A DNA stretch of 64,000 nt, from positions 2,480,001-2,544,000 of the forward strand of contig JADKAF010000001.1 in assembly GCA_016719295.1 (NCBI GenBank), written 5' to 3'. The notes under the pieces are model-generated. The model was not told the origin of the DNA and did no database searches. It saw nothing but the letters and a program-made list of their open reading frames with translations. A program made the translations under genes and the position numbers. Position 1 is the first letter of the stretch, and every line of letters begins with the position of its first letter. Positions 8,113-16,116 of this stretch are shown one piece after another. Origin of the DNA: Planctomycetota bacterium. Its GTDB lineage: Bacteria > Planctomycetota > UBA1135 > JADKAF01.

Positions 8113-9699
8113 ATGACCACGATCCGCGACGTTCCGCTCTTCGGCGTGCTCGTGTTCGCCGCGCGCACCTGGCCGCAGCGCCTCGCGCTGAGCGCGCTCC
8201 CCCCGCCGCAGCGCGCGGCGGAAGCTCCCGGGGAGATGAGCTTCTCAGAGCTGCTCCCTGCCGCGCTGCTCGCGGCGCGGAAGCTCGTCGCCCTGGGGGT
8301 GCGCCCCGGCGATCACGTGGCGCTCTGGGCCGCGAACCGCTTGGAGTGGGTCGTGCTCGAGTTCGCCCTGGCGCGCCTCGGCGCCGTGCTGGTGACCGCG
8401 AACACCGCGCTCGGCCGCGAGGATCTCACCTACCTGCTGCGGCAGTCGGAGACGCGCTTCCTCTTCGCCGACTCGCGCGTGAAGGGGCACGACTTCCTCG
8501 CGGTGCTACGAGCTCTCGATCGCACGAGCCTGCCCCAGCTCGAGCGCCTCGTGCTCTTCGAACGCGACGAGCTCCCCGGCGCGCTGCATTGGAGCGCGAT
8601 CGCGCCGTCGCCCGCCGACGCGCTGCCGCCGCCGCCGAGCGATCCCGACGCGCTGGTGAACATGCAGTACACCTCGGGCACCACGGGGTTCCCGAAGGGC
8701 GTCATGCTCTCGTCGCGGAACATCGTGAACAACGCGTGGAGCTGCGGGCAGCTCCTCGGCCTCTCTCCCGAGGACCGCGTGCTCGTCCAGGTGCCGCTCT
8801 TCCACTGCTTCGGCTGCGTGGTCGCGGTGCTGGGCGCCTTCACGCACGGCGCCTCGATCCATCTCGTGCCGTGGTTCGATCCGCAATGGTCGCTGCGCGT
8901 GATCCGCGAGCGCGCGATCACCTGCGTGCACGGCGTGCCGACGATGTTCCAGGCCATGATCGACCATCCCGCGGCGCAGGAGCTGCCCGTGCGCAGCGTG
9001 CGCACCGGGATCATGGCCGGCGCGGTCTGCCCGCGCTCCTTGATGGAGCGCCTGATCCATGAGTGGAGCGTGCGCGAGATGACGATCGGCTTCGGCTTGA
9101 CCGAAGCGAGCCCGCACGTCTGCTACACGCCGCGCGACAGCGAGCCCGAGCTGCGCTGCGGCACGATCGGGGTGCCGATCCCCGGCACGGAGCTCCGCCT
9201 CGTCGATCCCGACACCGGGCTCGTCGGCGAGCGCGGCGAGATCCAGGTGCGCGGCGAGGGGATCATGCTCGGCTATTGGAAGAACGAGAGCGCCACCCGC
9301 GAGGCGATCCTGCCGGGGCCGTGGCTGCGCACCGGCGACATGGCCGAGCGCTTGCCGAACGGCTTCTACCGCATCGCGGGACGCCTGAAGGAGATGGTGC
9401 TGCGCGGCGGCGAGAACATCTATCCCGCCGAGGTCGAGGAAGCGATCCGCCACCACCCGGCCGTCGCCGAGGTCGCGGTCTTCGGCGTGCCCGACGAGCG
9501 CCTCGGCGAGGAGCTCGCCTGCGCGATCATCCCGCGGCCGGGAGCCTCGATCACGCTGGAGGAGCTGCGCGCGTTCCTGCGGGAGCGCATCGCCCGCATC
9601 AAGGTGCCGCGCTTCCTGGAAGTGGTCGAAGCGCTGCCCCTCACCGCGAGCGGCAAGGTGCAGCGCTTCGTGCTCACGCGCCGCTGGAAGCGGCCCTGA
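8113..9699 (+). CDS. AMP-dependent acyl-CoA synthetase (FadD-like)
   Basis: 528 aa. A member of the ANL superfamily that activates a carboxylic acid, probably a fatty acid, to acyl-AMP and then acyl-CoA. P-loop signature YTSGTTGFPKGVMLSSRNIV at about residue 190; adenine/AMP-binding GFGLTEASP; hinge WLRTGDMAE and GRLKEMVLRGGENIYPAEVE; C-terminal catalytic lysine in PLTASGKVQRF. Spacing and motifs resemble medium- and long-chain acyl-CoA synthetases more than acetyl-CoA synthetase, but substrate cannot be read from sequence. It sits directly after acpS and ends at a terminator-like hairpin shared with the convergent selenoprotein gene. Confidence 0.9.
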   Translation: MTTIRDVPLFGVLVFAARTWPQRLALSALPPPQRAAEAPGEMSFSELLPAALLAARKLVALGVRPGDHVALWAANRLEWVVLEFALARLGAVLVTANTALGREDLTYLLRQSETRFLFADSRVKGHDFLAVLRALDRTSLPQLERLVLFERDELPGALHWSAIAPSPADALPPPPSDPDALVNMQYTSGTTGFPKGVMLSSRNIVNNAWSCGQLLGLSPEDRVLVQVPLFHCFGCVVAVLGAFTHGASIHLVPWFDPQWSLRVIRERAITCVHGVPTMFQAMIDHPAAQELPVRSVRTGIMAGAVCPRSLMERLIHEWSVREMTIGFGLTEASPHVCYTPRDSEPELRCGTIGVPIPGTELRLVDPDTGLVGERGEIQVRGEGIMLGYWKNESATREAILPGPWLRTGDMAERLPNGFYRIAGRLKEMVLRGGENIYPAEVEEAIRHHPAVAEVAVFGVPDERLGEELACAIIPRPGASITLEELRAFLRERIARIKVPRFLEVVEALPLTASGKVQRFVLTRRWKRP

Positions 9700-9724
9700 A
9701 GCTCCGCCGCGGAGCGGCGGAGCT
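9700..9724. terminator. Bidirectional terminator-like hairpin
   Basis: A 10-bp perfect stem (AGCTCCGCCG pairing with CGGCGGAGCT) and a 5-base loop lie between the ends of two convergent genes. It begins one base after the acyl-CoA synthetase stop and ends 13 bases from the stop of the thioredoxin-fold gene. There is no strong T-run on either side, so efficiency is uncertain. Confidence 0.5.
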
Positions 9725-9737
9725 CAGCCTTCGCAGC

Positions 9738-10889
9738 TCACTTCTTCTGTGAGCCTTCGAGCTTCTCGACCAAGTCCTTCGCGACCCGCGTCGCCGCGTT
9801 GCCGTCGTGGCCGCGGTACCGGATCTTGAAGTCCTGGTCCAGGATCACGATCGTCGGCCAGCCTTCGATCTTCCAGTCGTCGGAGATGGCCTTCTTCGCG
9901 CCTTCGGGTTGGTTCTGGAAGCTGCGCCAGTTGAGCTCGTTCTTCGCGATCGCCGCCTTGGCGACCTCCAGCTTCTGATCGGAGTTCACGCCGATGAGGG
10001 CGAACGGCTTCGACTGCATCTCTTTCACGAGCGACCGCTCGTGCGGGTACATGGCCCGGCAAGGGCCTCACCAGTCACCCCAGAAGTCGAGGAAGACGAT
10101 CTTCCCCTTGTAGTCGCTGAGCTTGAACGCGACGCCGTCGATGTCCACGCCTTCGATGTCGGGCGCCACGGCGCCGTCGGCGAGCTTCTCGCGGAGATCG
10201 ACCGCGCCTTCGAGCTGGGAGCGCAGACGTGCATCGGAGACCTTCTCGGCTGCGGCGAGAACCGCCGCACGCGAGGCCTTGTACTCGACAGATTCCAGCT
10301 CGGCGCTCTTCAGCACCGACCCGTGGATCGCGAGCGCGACGTAGCCGCGGACATCGCCGTTCGGATGATCGGCGAGCTTCGCCCACAGTTCCTTCGCCCG
10401 CTCTTCGCCGAGCGCGCGCGAGAGGTTCGGCAGCAGCATGCCCAAGCTCGCCCATTGCGAGCTCTGCAGATGCTCCGCGGCGAGCTGCTCGAGCGCCGCG
10501 AGGCCCTTCGAGCCTTTGGCCACTCCGCCGAGCTGCACCATCTTCACCAGGAAGAGCGCTTGATCCTCGCCGCTCGCCTCCGCGCTCCAACCGCCGAGCT
10601 TCTCGACGAAGCTCGCGTAGTCGGGGCGCATCGCCATCGCGCGGATGACCTTCGGCGCGGGGCGACCTTCGGCCGCGGCCTTGCGGGCCTCCTCGGCTTG
10701 CTTCTCGCTCTCCGCCTTCTGCTCCTCACGCCACTTCTTCGTGAACTCCGCGATCTCCTGCTCCAACTGCGCGATCTTCTCGAGCGCAGCGGGAGACGGC
10801 GCGGGCGTCGCCGGAGCGTCGGCCTCTTGGGCCGCGAGTCCGGTGCCGAGGCCGAGCGTCAACGCCACGGCCCAGCGCAACTTGTGCAT
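9738..10889 (-). CDS. Candidate selenoprotein: secreted TlpA-like thioredoxin-fold protein with U-G-P-C active site
   Basis: Two stretches lie in the same reading frame and are separated by a single UGA (10070-10068). Read through, they give 383 aa with residue 274 as selenocysteine. An N-terminal signal peptide (MHKLRWAVALTLGLGTGLAA) is followed by a coiled-coil segment, a helical region of about 150 residues, and a C-terminal TlpA/AhpC-type thioredoxin fold: KIVFLDFWGDW, then U-GPCRAMYPHE, then the cis-proline segment EGWPTIVILDQDF. Family members have WCGPC here, so the UGA replaces exactly the nucleophilic Cys. A SECIS-like hairpin with a GGTC loop follows the UGA. A good ribosome-binding site (GGAGG) precedes the ATG at 10889. 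It probably reduces or isomerises thiols outside the cytoplasm. Standard gene calling would split it into a truncated 273-aa protein and a 104-aa fragment. Confidence 0.9.
10026..10043 (-). promoter_or_regulatory. Candidate bacterial SECIS hairpin of the TlpA-like selenoprotein gene
   Basis: In the mRNA sense, 24 nt after the UGA, CACGAGC pairs perfectly with GCTCGTG (7 bp) around the tetraloop GGTC. The loop starts 31 nt after the UGA. Bacterial SECIS elements (SelB-binding hairpins, type example E. coli fdhF) lie within the coding region just downstream of UGA and carry a G at the start of the apical loop, with GGUC in fdhF. A second possible hairpin (GGCCC/GGGCC) sits immediately after the UGA, closer than usual. 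Confidence 0.8.
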
Positions 10890-11366
10890 GACACACCTCC
10901 AGAGGGAACCGGGCGAACTCTACGCAGACCGAGCCGCGATCAGAAGCGGAGCTTCGAGAATCGCGACTTGAGCGCGAGAGGCGGGGCGAGCGAGAGGCCC
11001 GAGCCCAGAGGCTCCGCCGAGCTCCGGGGGTGATCTCCGGATCGGGCTACGCTCGCGCGAGCGGGGTGGCGTCGCAGCCCGCCGGAAGACGAGGGGTGTG
11101 CGGTCCGTGCCGAGGATTCCACGGCAGGATCGGCGAGAGGACGACGCGAGAACGAAACTCGATCCCGGTACGAACCCGAACCTTCGGACCCGAGTTCCGC
11201 GACGGCCGCTCCGCCAGCCCTCCGGCGATGCAAGCGCCGCGCCCGCCGCGCGTGAACGACTTCGAACGACACGGTGCGTCGAAGCGCGTTCGGAGCCCTG
11301 CGCGATTGGAGAGCGAACGCGGCGGTCACGTCGCTTGCGTCGCCTTTGGGATGCGGCTCCGCTGGG
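10890..11366. other. Intergenic region upstream of the RAYT element
   Basis: The 5' flank and presumed promoter of the selenoprotein gene lie at the left. The rest has no reading frame with convincing codon use; open frames here are GC-driven. From roughly 11330 rightwards it shows weaker inverted similarity to 12527-12565, an outward extension of the flanking repeats. No RNA gene was recognised. Confidence 0.45.
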
Positions 11367-11496
11367 TCGATAGACTTCGGGAGCCGTTTCGGCGCCCGCG
11401 AAGGCGGGGGCTCCGAAACCCATGCTTGCGAGTGCGATCGGATCGTCGGCCCGAGAACCGGCTCGAGGGACATGCGGTTCCGCGCCCGCGCGGCGG
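11367..11496. repeat. Left inverted-repeat arm flanking RAYT transposase, with REP-like hairpin
   Basis: About 130 bases match the reverse complement of 12396-12526 with roughly ten differences counted by eye. Inside is a hairpin at 11386-11419 closed by GTTTCGG/CCGAAAC. It resembles the REP/REPIN palindromes that RAYT transposases recognise. The arm lies 160 bases upstream of the transposase start. Confidence 0.8.
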
Positions 11497-11656
11497 TAGG
11501 GAGACAGCGTGGCTCTGCTGCGCAGCGAGATCGGGAGAAGGGCAACCTAGCTCTATCAAGTTTCCGACTTTCTACGAAACCAACTACGGCGCCTCTGCGT
11601 TCTATGTGCTGGAACGAGATCCGGGATGCGAAGCTGTACGGGGCAGAGGAAGACGT

Positions 11657-12382
11657 ATGCGTCGCAAGGATCGACAGCTCGTGCTCGACTTTCGTCAGCA
11701 TGGTGGGAAGCGCAAGGGGGCTGGACGGAAGCCGAAGAACGGCGAGCCAGGGATGCCGCATCGTCAGCGCGCGGCGAAGAAGCGCGGCGAGCCGCTGCTC
11801 ATTACCGTTCGCCTGGCGCATGGATTGCCTTCGCTGCGCCGAGGTGACGCGCTGAAGTGCGTGCTCGCTGCGCTCAGCGCGAGCAGCGATCGCCATGGGA
11901 TGCGGATCATCCACTACAGCGTGCAAGGCAATCACCTGCATCTGCTCGTCGAAGCCGACGATCGCGCGTGCGTCGCGCGCGCCATGAACGCGCTGCTGAG
12001 CCCGCTCGCGCGCGCGTTGAACAAGCTCTGGGGCCGCCGGGGCCAGGTGTTCCCCGACCGCTATCACGACGAGGTGATCTCGACGCCGGCGCAAGCGCGG
12101 AATGCGTTGCGCTACGTGCTGCAGAACGGCAAGAAGCACGGCGCCGTGCCACGCAGTTCGATCGACCTCTGCTCGAGCGCGCCTCTGTTCGGGGGCTGGA
12201 AGGAGCGCCCCTCGATCCCCGCGACGCCGGACGTAGCCATCGTCGCGCCTGCATCGTCTTGGCTCCTCACCGCCGGCTGGCGTCGCCACGGCTTGCTCGA
12301 CATCCGCGAGCTGCCGCACTCCAAGCACGCCAAGCGTCCCCGAGCGAACTTCGCCCAATCCATCCGCGAACGTGCGCGCTGA
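11657..12382 (+). CDS. REP-associated tyrosine transposase (RAYT, Y1/IS200-like)
   Basis: 241 aa from the ATG at 11657 (MRRKDRQLVLDF); the longer open frame upstream reads through the inverted repeat and is not coding. The N-terminus KRKGAGRKPKNGEPGMPHRQR is typical of RAYT proteins. The HUH metal-binding motif appears as NHLHLLVEA, and the catalytic tyrosine region as PDRYHDEVISTPAQARNALRYVLQN. These enzymes cut single-stranded DNA at palindromic repeats and are usually single-copy, domesticated relatives of IS200/IS605 transposases. Long inverted repeats containing REP-like hairpins bracket the gene, which supports the call. No IS200-style accessory gene is present. Confidence 0.88.
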   Translation: MRRKDRQLVLDFRQHGGKRKGAGRKPKNGEPGMPHRQRAAKKRGEPLLITVRLAHGLPSLRRGDALKCVLAALSASSDRHGMRIIHYSVQGNHLHLLVEADDRACVARAMNALLSPLARALNKLWGRRGQVFPDRYHDEVISTPAQARNALRYVLQNGKKHGAVPRSSIDLCSSAPLFGGWKERPSIPATPDVAIVAPASSWLLTAGWRRHGLLDIRELPHSKHAKRPRANFAQSIRERAR

Positions 12383-12395
12383 GGCTCACCGGTCT

Positions 12396-12526
12396 GCCGC
12401 CGCGCGGGCGCGGAACCGCATGTCCCTCGAGCCGGTTCTCGCACCGACGCTCCGCTCGCACCCGCGAACATGAGTTTCGGAGCCCCCGCCTTCGCGGGCT
12501 CCGAAACGGCGCCCGAAGTCTATCGA
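12396..12526. repeat. Right inverted-repeat arm flanking RAYT transposase, with REP-like hairpin
   Basis: It is the inverted partner of 11367-11496 and begins 13 bases after the transposase stop. Positions 12474-12507 form a 12-bp perfect stem (GTTTCGGAGCCC pairing with GGGCTCCGAAAC) around a 10-base loop. This stem is better preserved than its left-arm equivalent. Weaker similarity to the left flank continues to about 12565. Confidence 0.8.
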
Positions 12527-12712
12527 CGAAGCGAAGCCGCGCCCGCAGGCGCAGCAAGCGACGTGAACGACGCGCGACGTCCCGCATTTCGCTCTCGCGT
12601 CGAACGCGCGTAGACCCTCGAACACCACCGACTCGTTGCGCCCGCGTCGGGCGCGGCGCTTGCTACGCCGGAGGGCCGGGCGTAGCGCCTACGCGGTCTT
12701 GCTCTCTTGCGC

Positions 12713-12747
12713 CTCTCGCCTCTCGCTTCACGCCTCACGCTTCACGC
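12713..12747. repeat. Five tandem 7-bp units, YTCWCGC
   Basis: CTCTCGC twice, then TTCACGC, CTCACGC and TTCACGC, in register with no gaps. It lies just beyond the stop codon of the DUF2058 gene, in the stretch between that gene and the RAYT element. Just left of it are two small palindromes (CTACGCC/GGCGTAG and GCGTAG/CTACGC). The rest of the 384-base gap 12383-12766 contains the right repeat arm and no gene that I can support. Confidence 0.7.
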
Positions 12748-12766
12748 TACGACGCAGCACTCTCCG

Positions 12767-13264
12767 TCAGCCGAAGCGCCCCACCGCGAAGCGCACCAGC
12801 TCCGGATCGAGCTCGGCCACGCGCTTCGCCACCTCTCGCGGCACGAGGCGGAAGCTCTCGTAAGGTGTCGAGGGATCCTCGACGATCGCGAGCGTCCCGC
12901 TCTCCAAGCGACGCGCGACCTCGAGATCGAGCGTCAGGAACGGCACGCGGCCGGAGCGCGCCTCGAAGAAGAAGGAGCGCGGGCCGCGAAAGCCCTCTTT
13001 CAGCGCTTGGCTCGCGATGAGCGAGGCGATCGACAGGCGTCGCTCCCGCTCGAGCTGGGACTTGCGCTCGGCATCGGCCTGGCGCTTCTGGCGCTGGCGC
13101 TCCTCCTCTTGGAGCTTCTTCAGCTCCGCCGCGTGCGCCGCGCGCTCCTGCTCCAATCCGTCGACGCCCTTCTCGCTGCGCTCGATGCGCTGCTGATGGG
13201 CGATCTGCTTCGCGGACTTCTTGTCCACGAAGCCCGACTTCTTGAGTTCGTCGAAGAGTCCCAT
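12767..13264 (-). CDS. DUF2058 family protein (YaiL-like)
   Basis: 165 aa. The N-terminus MGLFDELKKSGFVDKKSAKQ and a long charged helix (Glu/Lys/Arg/Gln-rich, residues about 20-85) are characteristic of the DUF2058 family. It is followed by a compact C-terminal domain with LTLDLEVARRLESGTLAIVE and PYESFRLVPREVAKRVAELD. Family members are annotated as nucleoprotein or polynucleotide-associated proteins; no biochemical role is established to my knowledge. It lies 30 bases downstream of pnp on the same strand, an arrangement consistent with an RNA-related role, but that is inference. Confidence 0.75.
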   Translation of the reverse strand: MGLFDELKKSGFVDKKSAKQIAHQQRIERSEKGVDGLEQERAAHAAELKKLQEEERQRQKRQADAERKSQLERERRLSIASLIASQALKEGFRGPRSFFFEARSGRVPFLTLDLEVARRLESGTLAIVEDPSTPYESFRLVPREVAKRVAELDPELVRFAVGRFG

Positions 13265-13294
13265 GTCGTGATGCGCCCCTAGCGCCTCCAGCGT

Positions 13295-15406
13295 TCAGTT
13301 CGCGACGTCCGCGGGCGCCGTGCCGGCCGCGGCGCGGCGCGAGAGCGCGAGCTTGCCGCGCTCGTCGGCGCCTTGGACGTAGACCAGGATCTCGTCACCT
13401 TCCTGCACGACGCGCGAGGGATGCTCCACGAAGCCCTCGGCGAGCTCGGTGACGTGGACCAGGCCTTCGATGCCGTTGTAGATGCGGACGAAGCAGCCGA
13501 AGTCCTTCACGCCCGTCACGGTGCCCGCGTACACGCGGCCCTTCTCGACATCGCCCGCGGCCTCGCGGACCTTCCGGAGCGCCGCCTTCGCCGCGATGCC
13601 ATCGGTGCCGTAGACGCAGACGAGCCCGTTCTCGTCGACCGAGACCTTGGTGCCGGTCGAGCTCTGGATCTCCTTGATCGTCTCGCCGCGCGGGCCGATC
13701 AGCGCGCCGATGCGCTCGGGTCGGATGCGCGTCGAGAGCACGCGCGGCGCCTGCTTCGGGAGCTCCGCGCGAGGAGCCGCGAGCGTCTTCGCCATCTCGG
13801 CGAGGATATGCGCGCGGCCGTCGCGAGCTTGCGCGAGCGCCGCGATCAGCACCTCGCGCGGCAGCGCGCCGAGCTTGTTGTCCATCTGCAGCGCGGTGAT
13901 GCCACGCGCGGTGCCGCAGACCTTGAAGTCCATGTCGCCCAGGTGATCCTCGTCGCCGAGGATGTCGGAGAGCACCGCGAGCTGCTCGCCTTCCTTCACC
14001 AGGCCCATCGCGATGCCGGCCACGGGCGCGCTCAGCGGGACCCCGCAGTCCATCAGCGCCAGGCAGCCGCCGCACACGGTGGCCATCGACGAGGAGCCGT
14101 TCGACTCGGAGATCTCGGAGTCGATGCGCAGCACGTACGGGAACAGCTCGTAGCTCGGCAGCACCGCCTGCAGCGCTCTCCGCGCGAGCGCGCCGTGCCC
14201 GATCTCGCGACGGCCGGGGCCACGCAGGGGCCGCGTCTCGCCGACCGAGTACGGCGGGAAGTTGTAGTGCAGGAGGAAGTGGCGCTCCTCGGTGCCGAAG
14301 ACCGTCTCGATCTTCTGCACCTCGTCGCCCGAGCCCAGCGTGCAGGTCACGATCGCCTGCGTCTCGCCGCGCGTGAACAACGAGGAGCCGTGCGCCCGCG
14401 GCAGCCAGCCCGCGCGCGAGGAGATCGGCCGGATCGTCGTCGTGTCGCGGCCGTCGAGGCGCACCCCGTCCTCGACGATGCGGCGGCGCACCTCGCGGAC
14501 ATGCAGCTCTTCCAGCGCGGCTTTCAGCAACGGCGCCTCGTCCTCGCCGATCCCCGTCGTCGCGGCGGCGACCTCGCCGAGCAGCGCGTTGATGCGTTCG
14601 CGGCGCTCGTGCTTGCCGGGGATCGCGAGCGCATCCCGCAGAGGCAGCTCGAGTCGGCTCGCGACCTCGGCGGTCTTCGCCGCGTCGAGCTTCGGCGCGG
14701 GCACGAGCGCGCGCTTCGGAGAGCCGCGCTCCGCGCGCCACTCCGCGCAGAGGCGCTGGAAGGGCTCGAGCACCTTCTGCGCGAAGAGCAGCGCCTCGAC
14801 GACGTCGTCCTCCGTGGCCTCCTTGGCACCGCCCTCCACCATCACCAAGCCCTGCGCGCTCGCCGCGACGACCAGATCGAGCTCGGCCTCGCGGCGCTCG
14901 ACGGGGTTCGGCATGGCGACGAAGCGCCCGCCGATCTTGGCGATGCGGATCCCGCCGGCCGGACCTTCGAAGGGCAGGTCGGAGAGCTCGAGCGCAGCGC
15001 AAGCGCCGAGGATGGAGAGCACGGCGAGGTCGGTGCCGGGATCCGCCGAGAGCACCGTCGCCAAGACCTGCACCTCGCAGTGGAAGCCGTCGGGGAAGAG
15101 CGGCCGCACCGAGCGATCGACGAGCCGGCACGAGAGGATCTCGAGCTCGGTCGAGCGCGCTTCGCGCCGCTGATACGAGCCCGGGATGCGCCCGCCGGCC
15201 GCGATCTTCTCGCGGTACTCGACCGTCAGCGGAAAGAAGTCGGTCCCGGGCTTCGCGTCCTTTGCCCCGACGGCGGTGACGAGGATCACCGTGTCGGCCT
15301 GGCGGACGAGCACCGAGCTCGCCTGGCGCGCGATGGCGCCAGTCTCGAGCTCGATCTCCGCCTCGCCGAGGCGGATCTTGCGTACGGAGGCTCCGTCAGA
15401 GGACAT
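13295..15406 (-). CDS. pnp: Polyribonucleotide nucleotidyltransferase (PNPase)
   Basis: 703 aa, full length. A phosphorolytic 3'-5' exoribonuclease that acts in mRNA turnover. Two RNase PH domains are visible: the first starts IRLGEAEIELETGAIARQAS and contains PLTVEYREKIAAGGRIPGSY and RSVRPLFPDGF; the second contains RPISSRAGWLPRAHGS, FTRGETQAIVTCTLG, LHYNFPPYSVGE and the catalytic ILGDEDHLGDMDFKV. The KH domain (IGALIGPRGETIKEIQ) and S1 domain (GRVYAGTVTGVKDFGCFVRI to ERGKLALSRR) complete it. The usual upstream neighbour rpsO is absent; a small hypothetical gene precedes it by 20 bases. Confidence 0.98.
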   Translation of the reverse strand: MSSDGASVRKIRLGEAEIELETGAIARQASSVLVRQADTVILVTAVGAKDAKPGTDFFPLTVEYREKIAAGGRIPGSYQRREARSTELEILSCRLVDRSVRPLFPDGFHCEVQVLATVLSADPGTDLAVLSILGACAALELSDLPFEGPAGGIRIAKIGGRFVAMPNPVERREAELDLVVAASAQGLVMVEGGAKEATEDDVVEALLFAQKVLEPFQRLCAEWRAERGSPKRALVPAPKLDAAKTAEVASRLELPLRDALAIPGKHERRERINALLGEVAAATTGIGEDEAPLLKAALEELHVREVRRRIVEDGVRLDGRDTTTIRPISSRAGWLPRAHGSSLFTRGETQAIVTCTLGSGDEVQKIETVFGTEERHFLLHYNFPPYSVGETRPLRGPGRREIGHGALARRALQAVLPSYELFPYVLRIDSEISESNGSSSMATVCGGCLALMDCGVPLSAPVAGIAMGLVKEGEQLAVLSDILGDEDHLGDMDFKVCGTARGITALQMDNKLGALPREVLIAALAQARDGRAHILAEMAKTLAAPRAELPKQAPRVLSTRIRPERIGALIGPRGETIKEIQSSTGTKVSVDENGLVCVYGTDGIAAKAALRKVREAAGDVEKGRVYAGTVTGVKDFGCFVRIYNGIEGLVHVTELAEGFVEHPSRVVQEGDEILVYVQGADERGKLALSRRAAAGTAPADVAN

Positions 15407-15426
15407 CGATCGCCTGCTCCTCGGCT

Positions 15427-15858
15427 CTACTGGCCCATCCGCTTCTTCACGATCGCCTGGATCCCCTGGAAGCGCTCCTTCACCACCGGATGGTCCGCGA
15501 TCGCTTTCTCGATCTGCTTCAGGAACCCGGGCGAGCCGATCTCGCGCAGCTTCGAGAGGTGCGCCTCGAGCTTGGCATAGATGTAGAGGCCTTCGCCGCA
15601 GTTGTCGGCGAAGAGGGCGGCCGAGAGCACGCCGCGGTTCACGAAGGACGCGGCCATCTCCCAGTACGAGGTCACCTGGCGGTACCAGGCGTTCTCGGGC
15701 GAGCCAAAGCTCGTCGCGACGAGCTGCACCGGCTCGAAGCTCCGCGTGTCGAGGATCCCCAGCATGAAGTTGCGCGCCTCGCGCATCACGGGCTCGCGGC
15801 GCAGCTCGTAGAGCTTGAGGACGATCTGGGCGTCGTTGTGGTCGGCTTCGGTCTTCAT
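15427..15858 (-). CDS. Conserved-looking hypothetical protein
   Basis: 143 aa, ATG start. It is mostly alpha-helical by composition, with several aromatic residues in the middle (AWYRQVTSYWEMAASFVNRG, then CGEGLYIYAKLEAHLSKL). There is no signal peptide, membrane segment or recognisable catalytic motif. Codon use matches its neighbours and the frame ends cleanly 20 bases before pnp, so I take it as a real gene and probably the first in an operon with pnp and the DUF2058 gene. I do not recognise the family. Confidence 0.7.
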   Translation of the reverse strand: MKTEADHNDAQIVLKLYELRREPVMREARNFMLGILDTRSFEPVQLVATSFGSPENAWYRQVTSYWEMAASFVNRGVLSAALFADNCGEGLYIYAKLEAHLSKLREIGSPGFLKQIEKAIADHPVVKERFQGIQAIVKKRMGQ

Positions 15859-16116
15859 CGGGCTTTCCAGGAGGGTCGCGCGACGCGCTTCAGGGCGACG
15901 CGGCGCGGGAGCCTAGCAGCTTCTCCCGGCGCATCCAAAGAACCAGCCGGCGCACCCTCGAGAGCTCTCGCGCGTGCGCGCACGCGAGGAGGCCGGGCGG
16001 TCTGGACATTTCGGAGGCCGTTGTATAGGGAGGTCGCCCTTTCGCTGCCCCGGCCTTCTCTGCGCACCCGCGCGGAGGGCCCTGCTCCCTCCTCTCCCGA
16101 ACCCAGGTCGAGACCC

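Noticed and set aside
10054..10068. Hairpin GGCCC/GGGCC right after the UGA as the SECIS
   Set aside because: It lies too close to the UGA and lacks a G-first loop; the GGTC hairpin at 10026-10043 fits the known model better.
11030..11656. Long 5' extension of the RAYT reading frame
   Set aside because: It runs through the inverted repeat, and the RAYT signature starts only after the ATG at 11657.
15490..16116. Upstream extension of the topA frame by about 200 codons
   Set aside because: It is antisense to a real hypothetical gene and lacks topoisomerase similarity; the MAKSLVIVESPTKAKT start is decisive.
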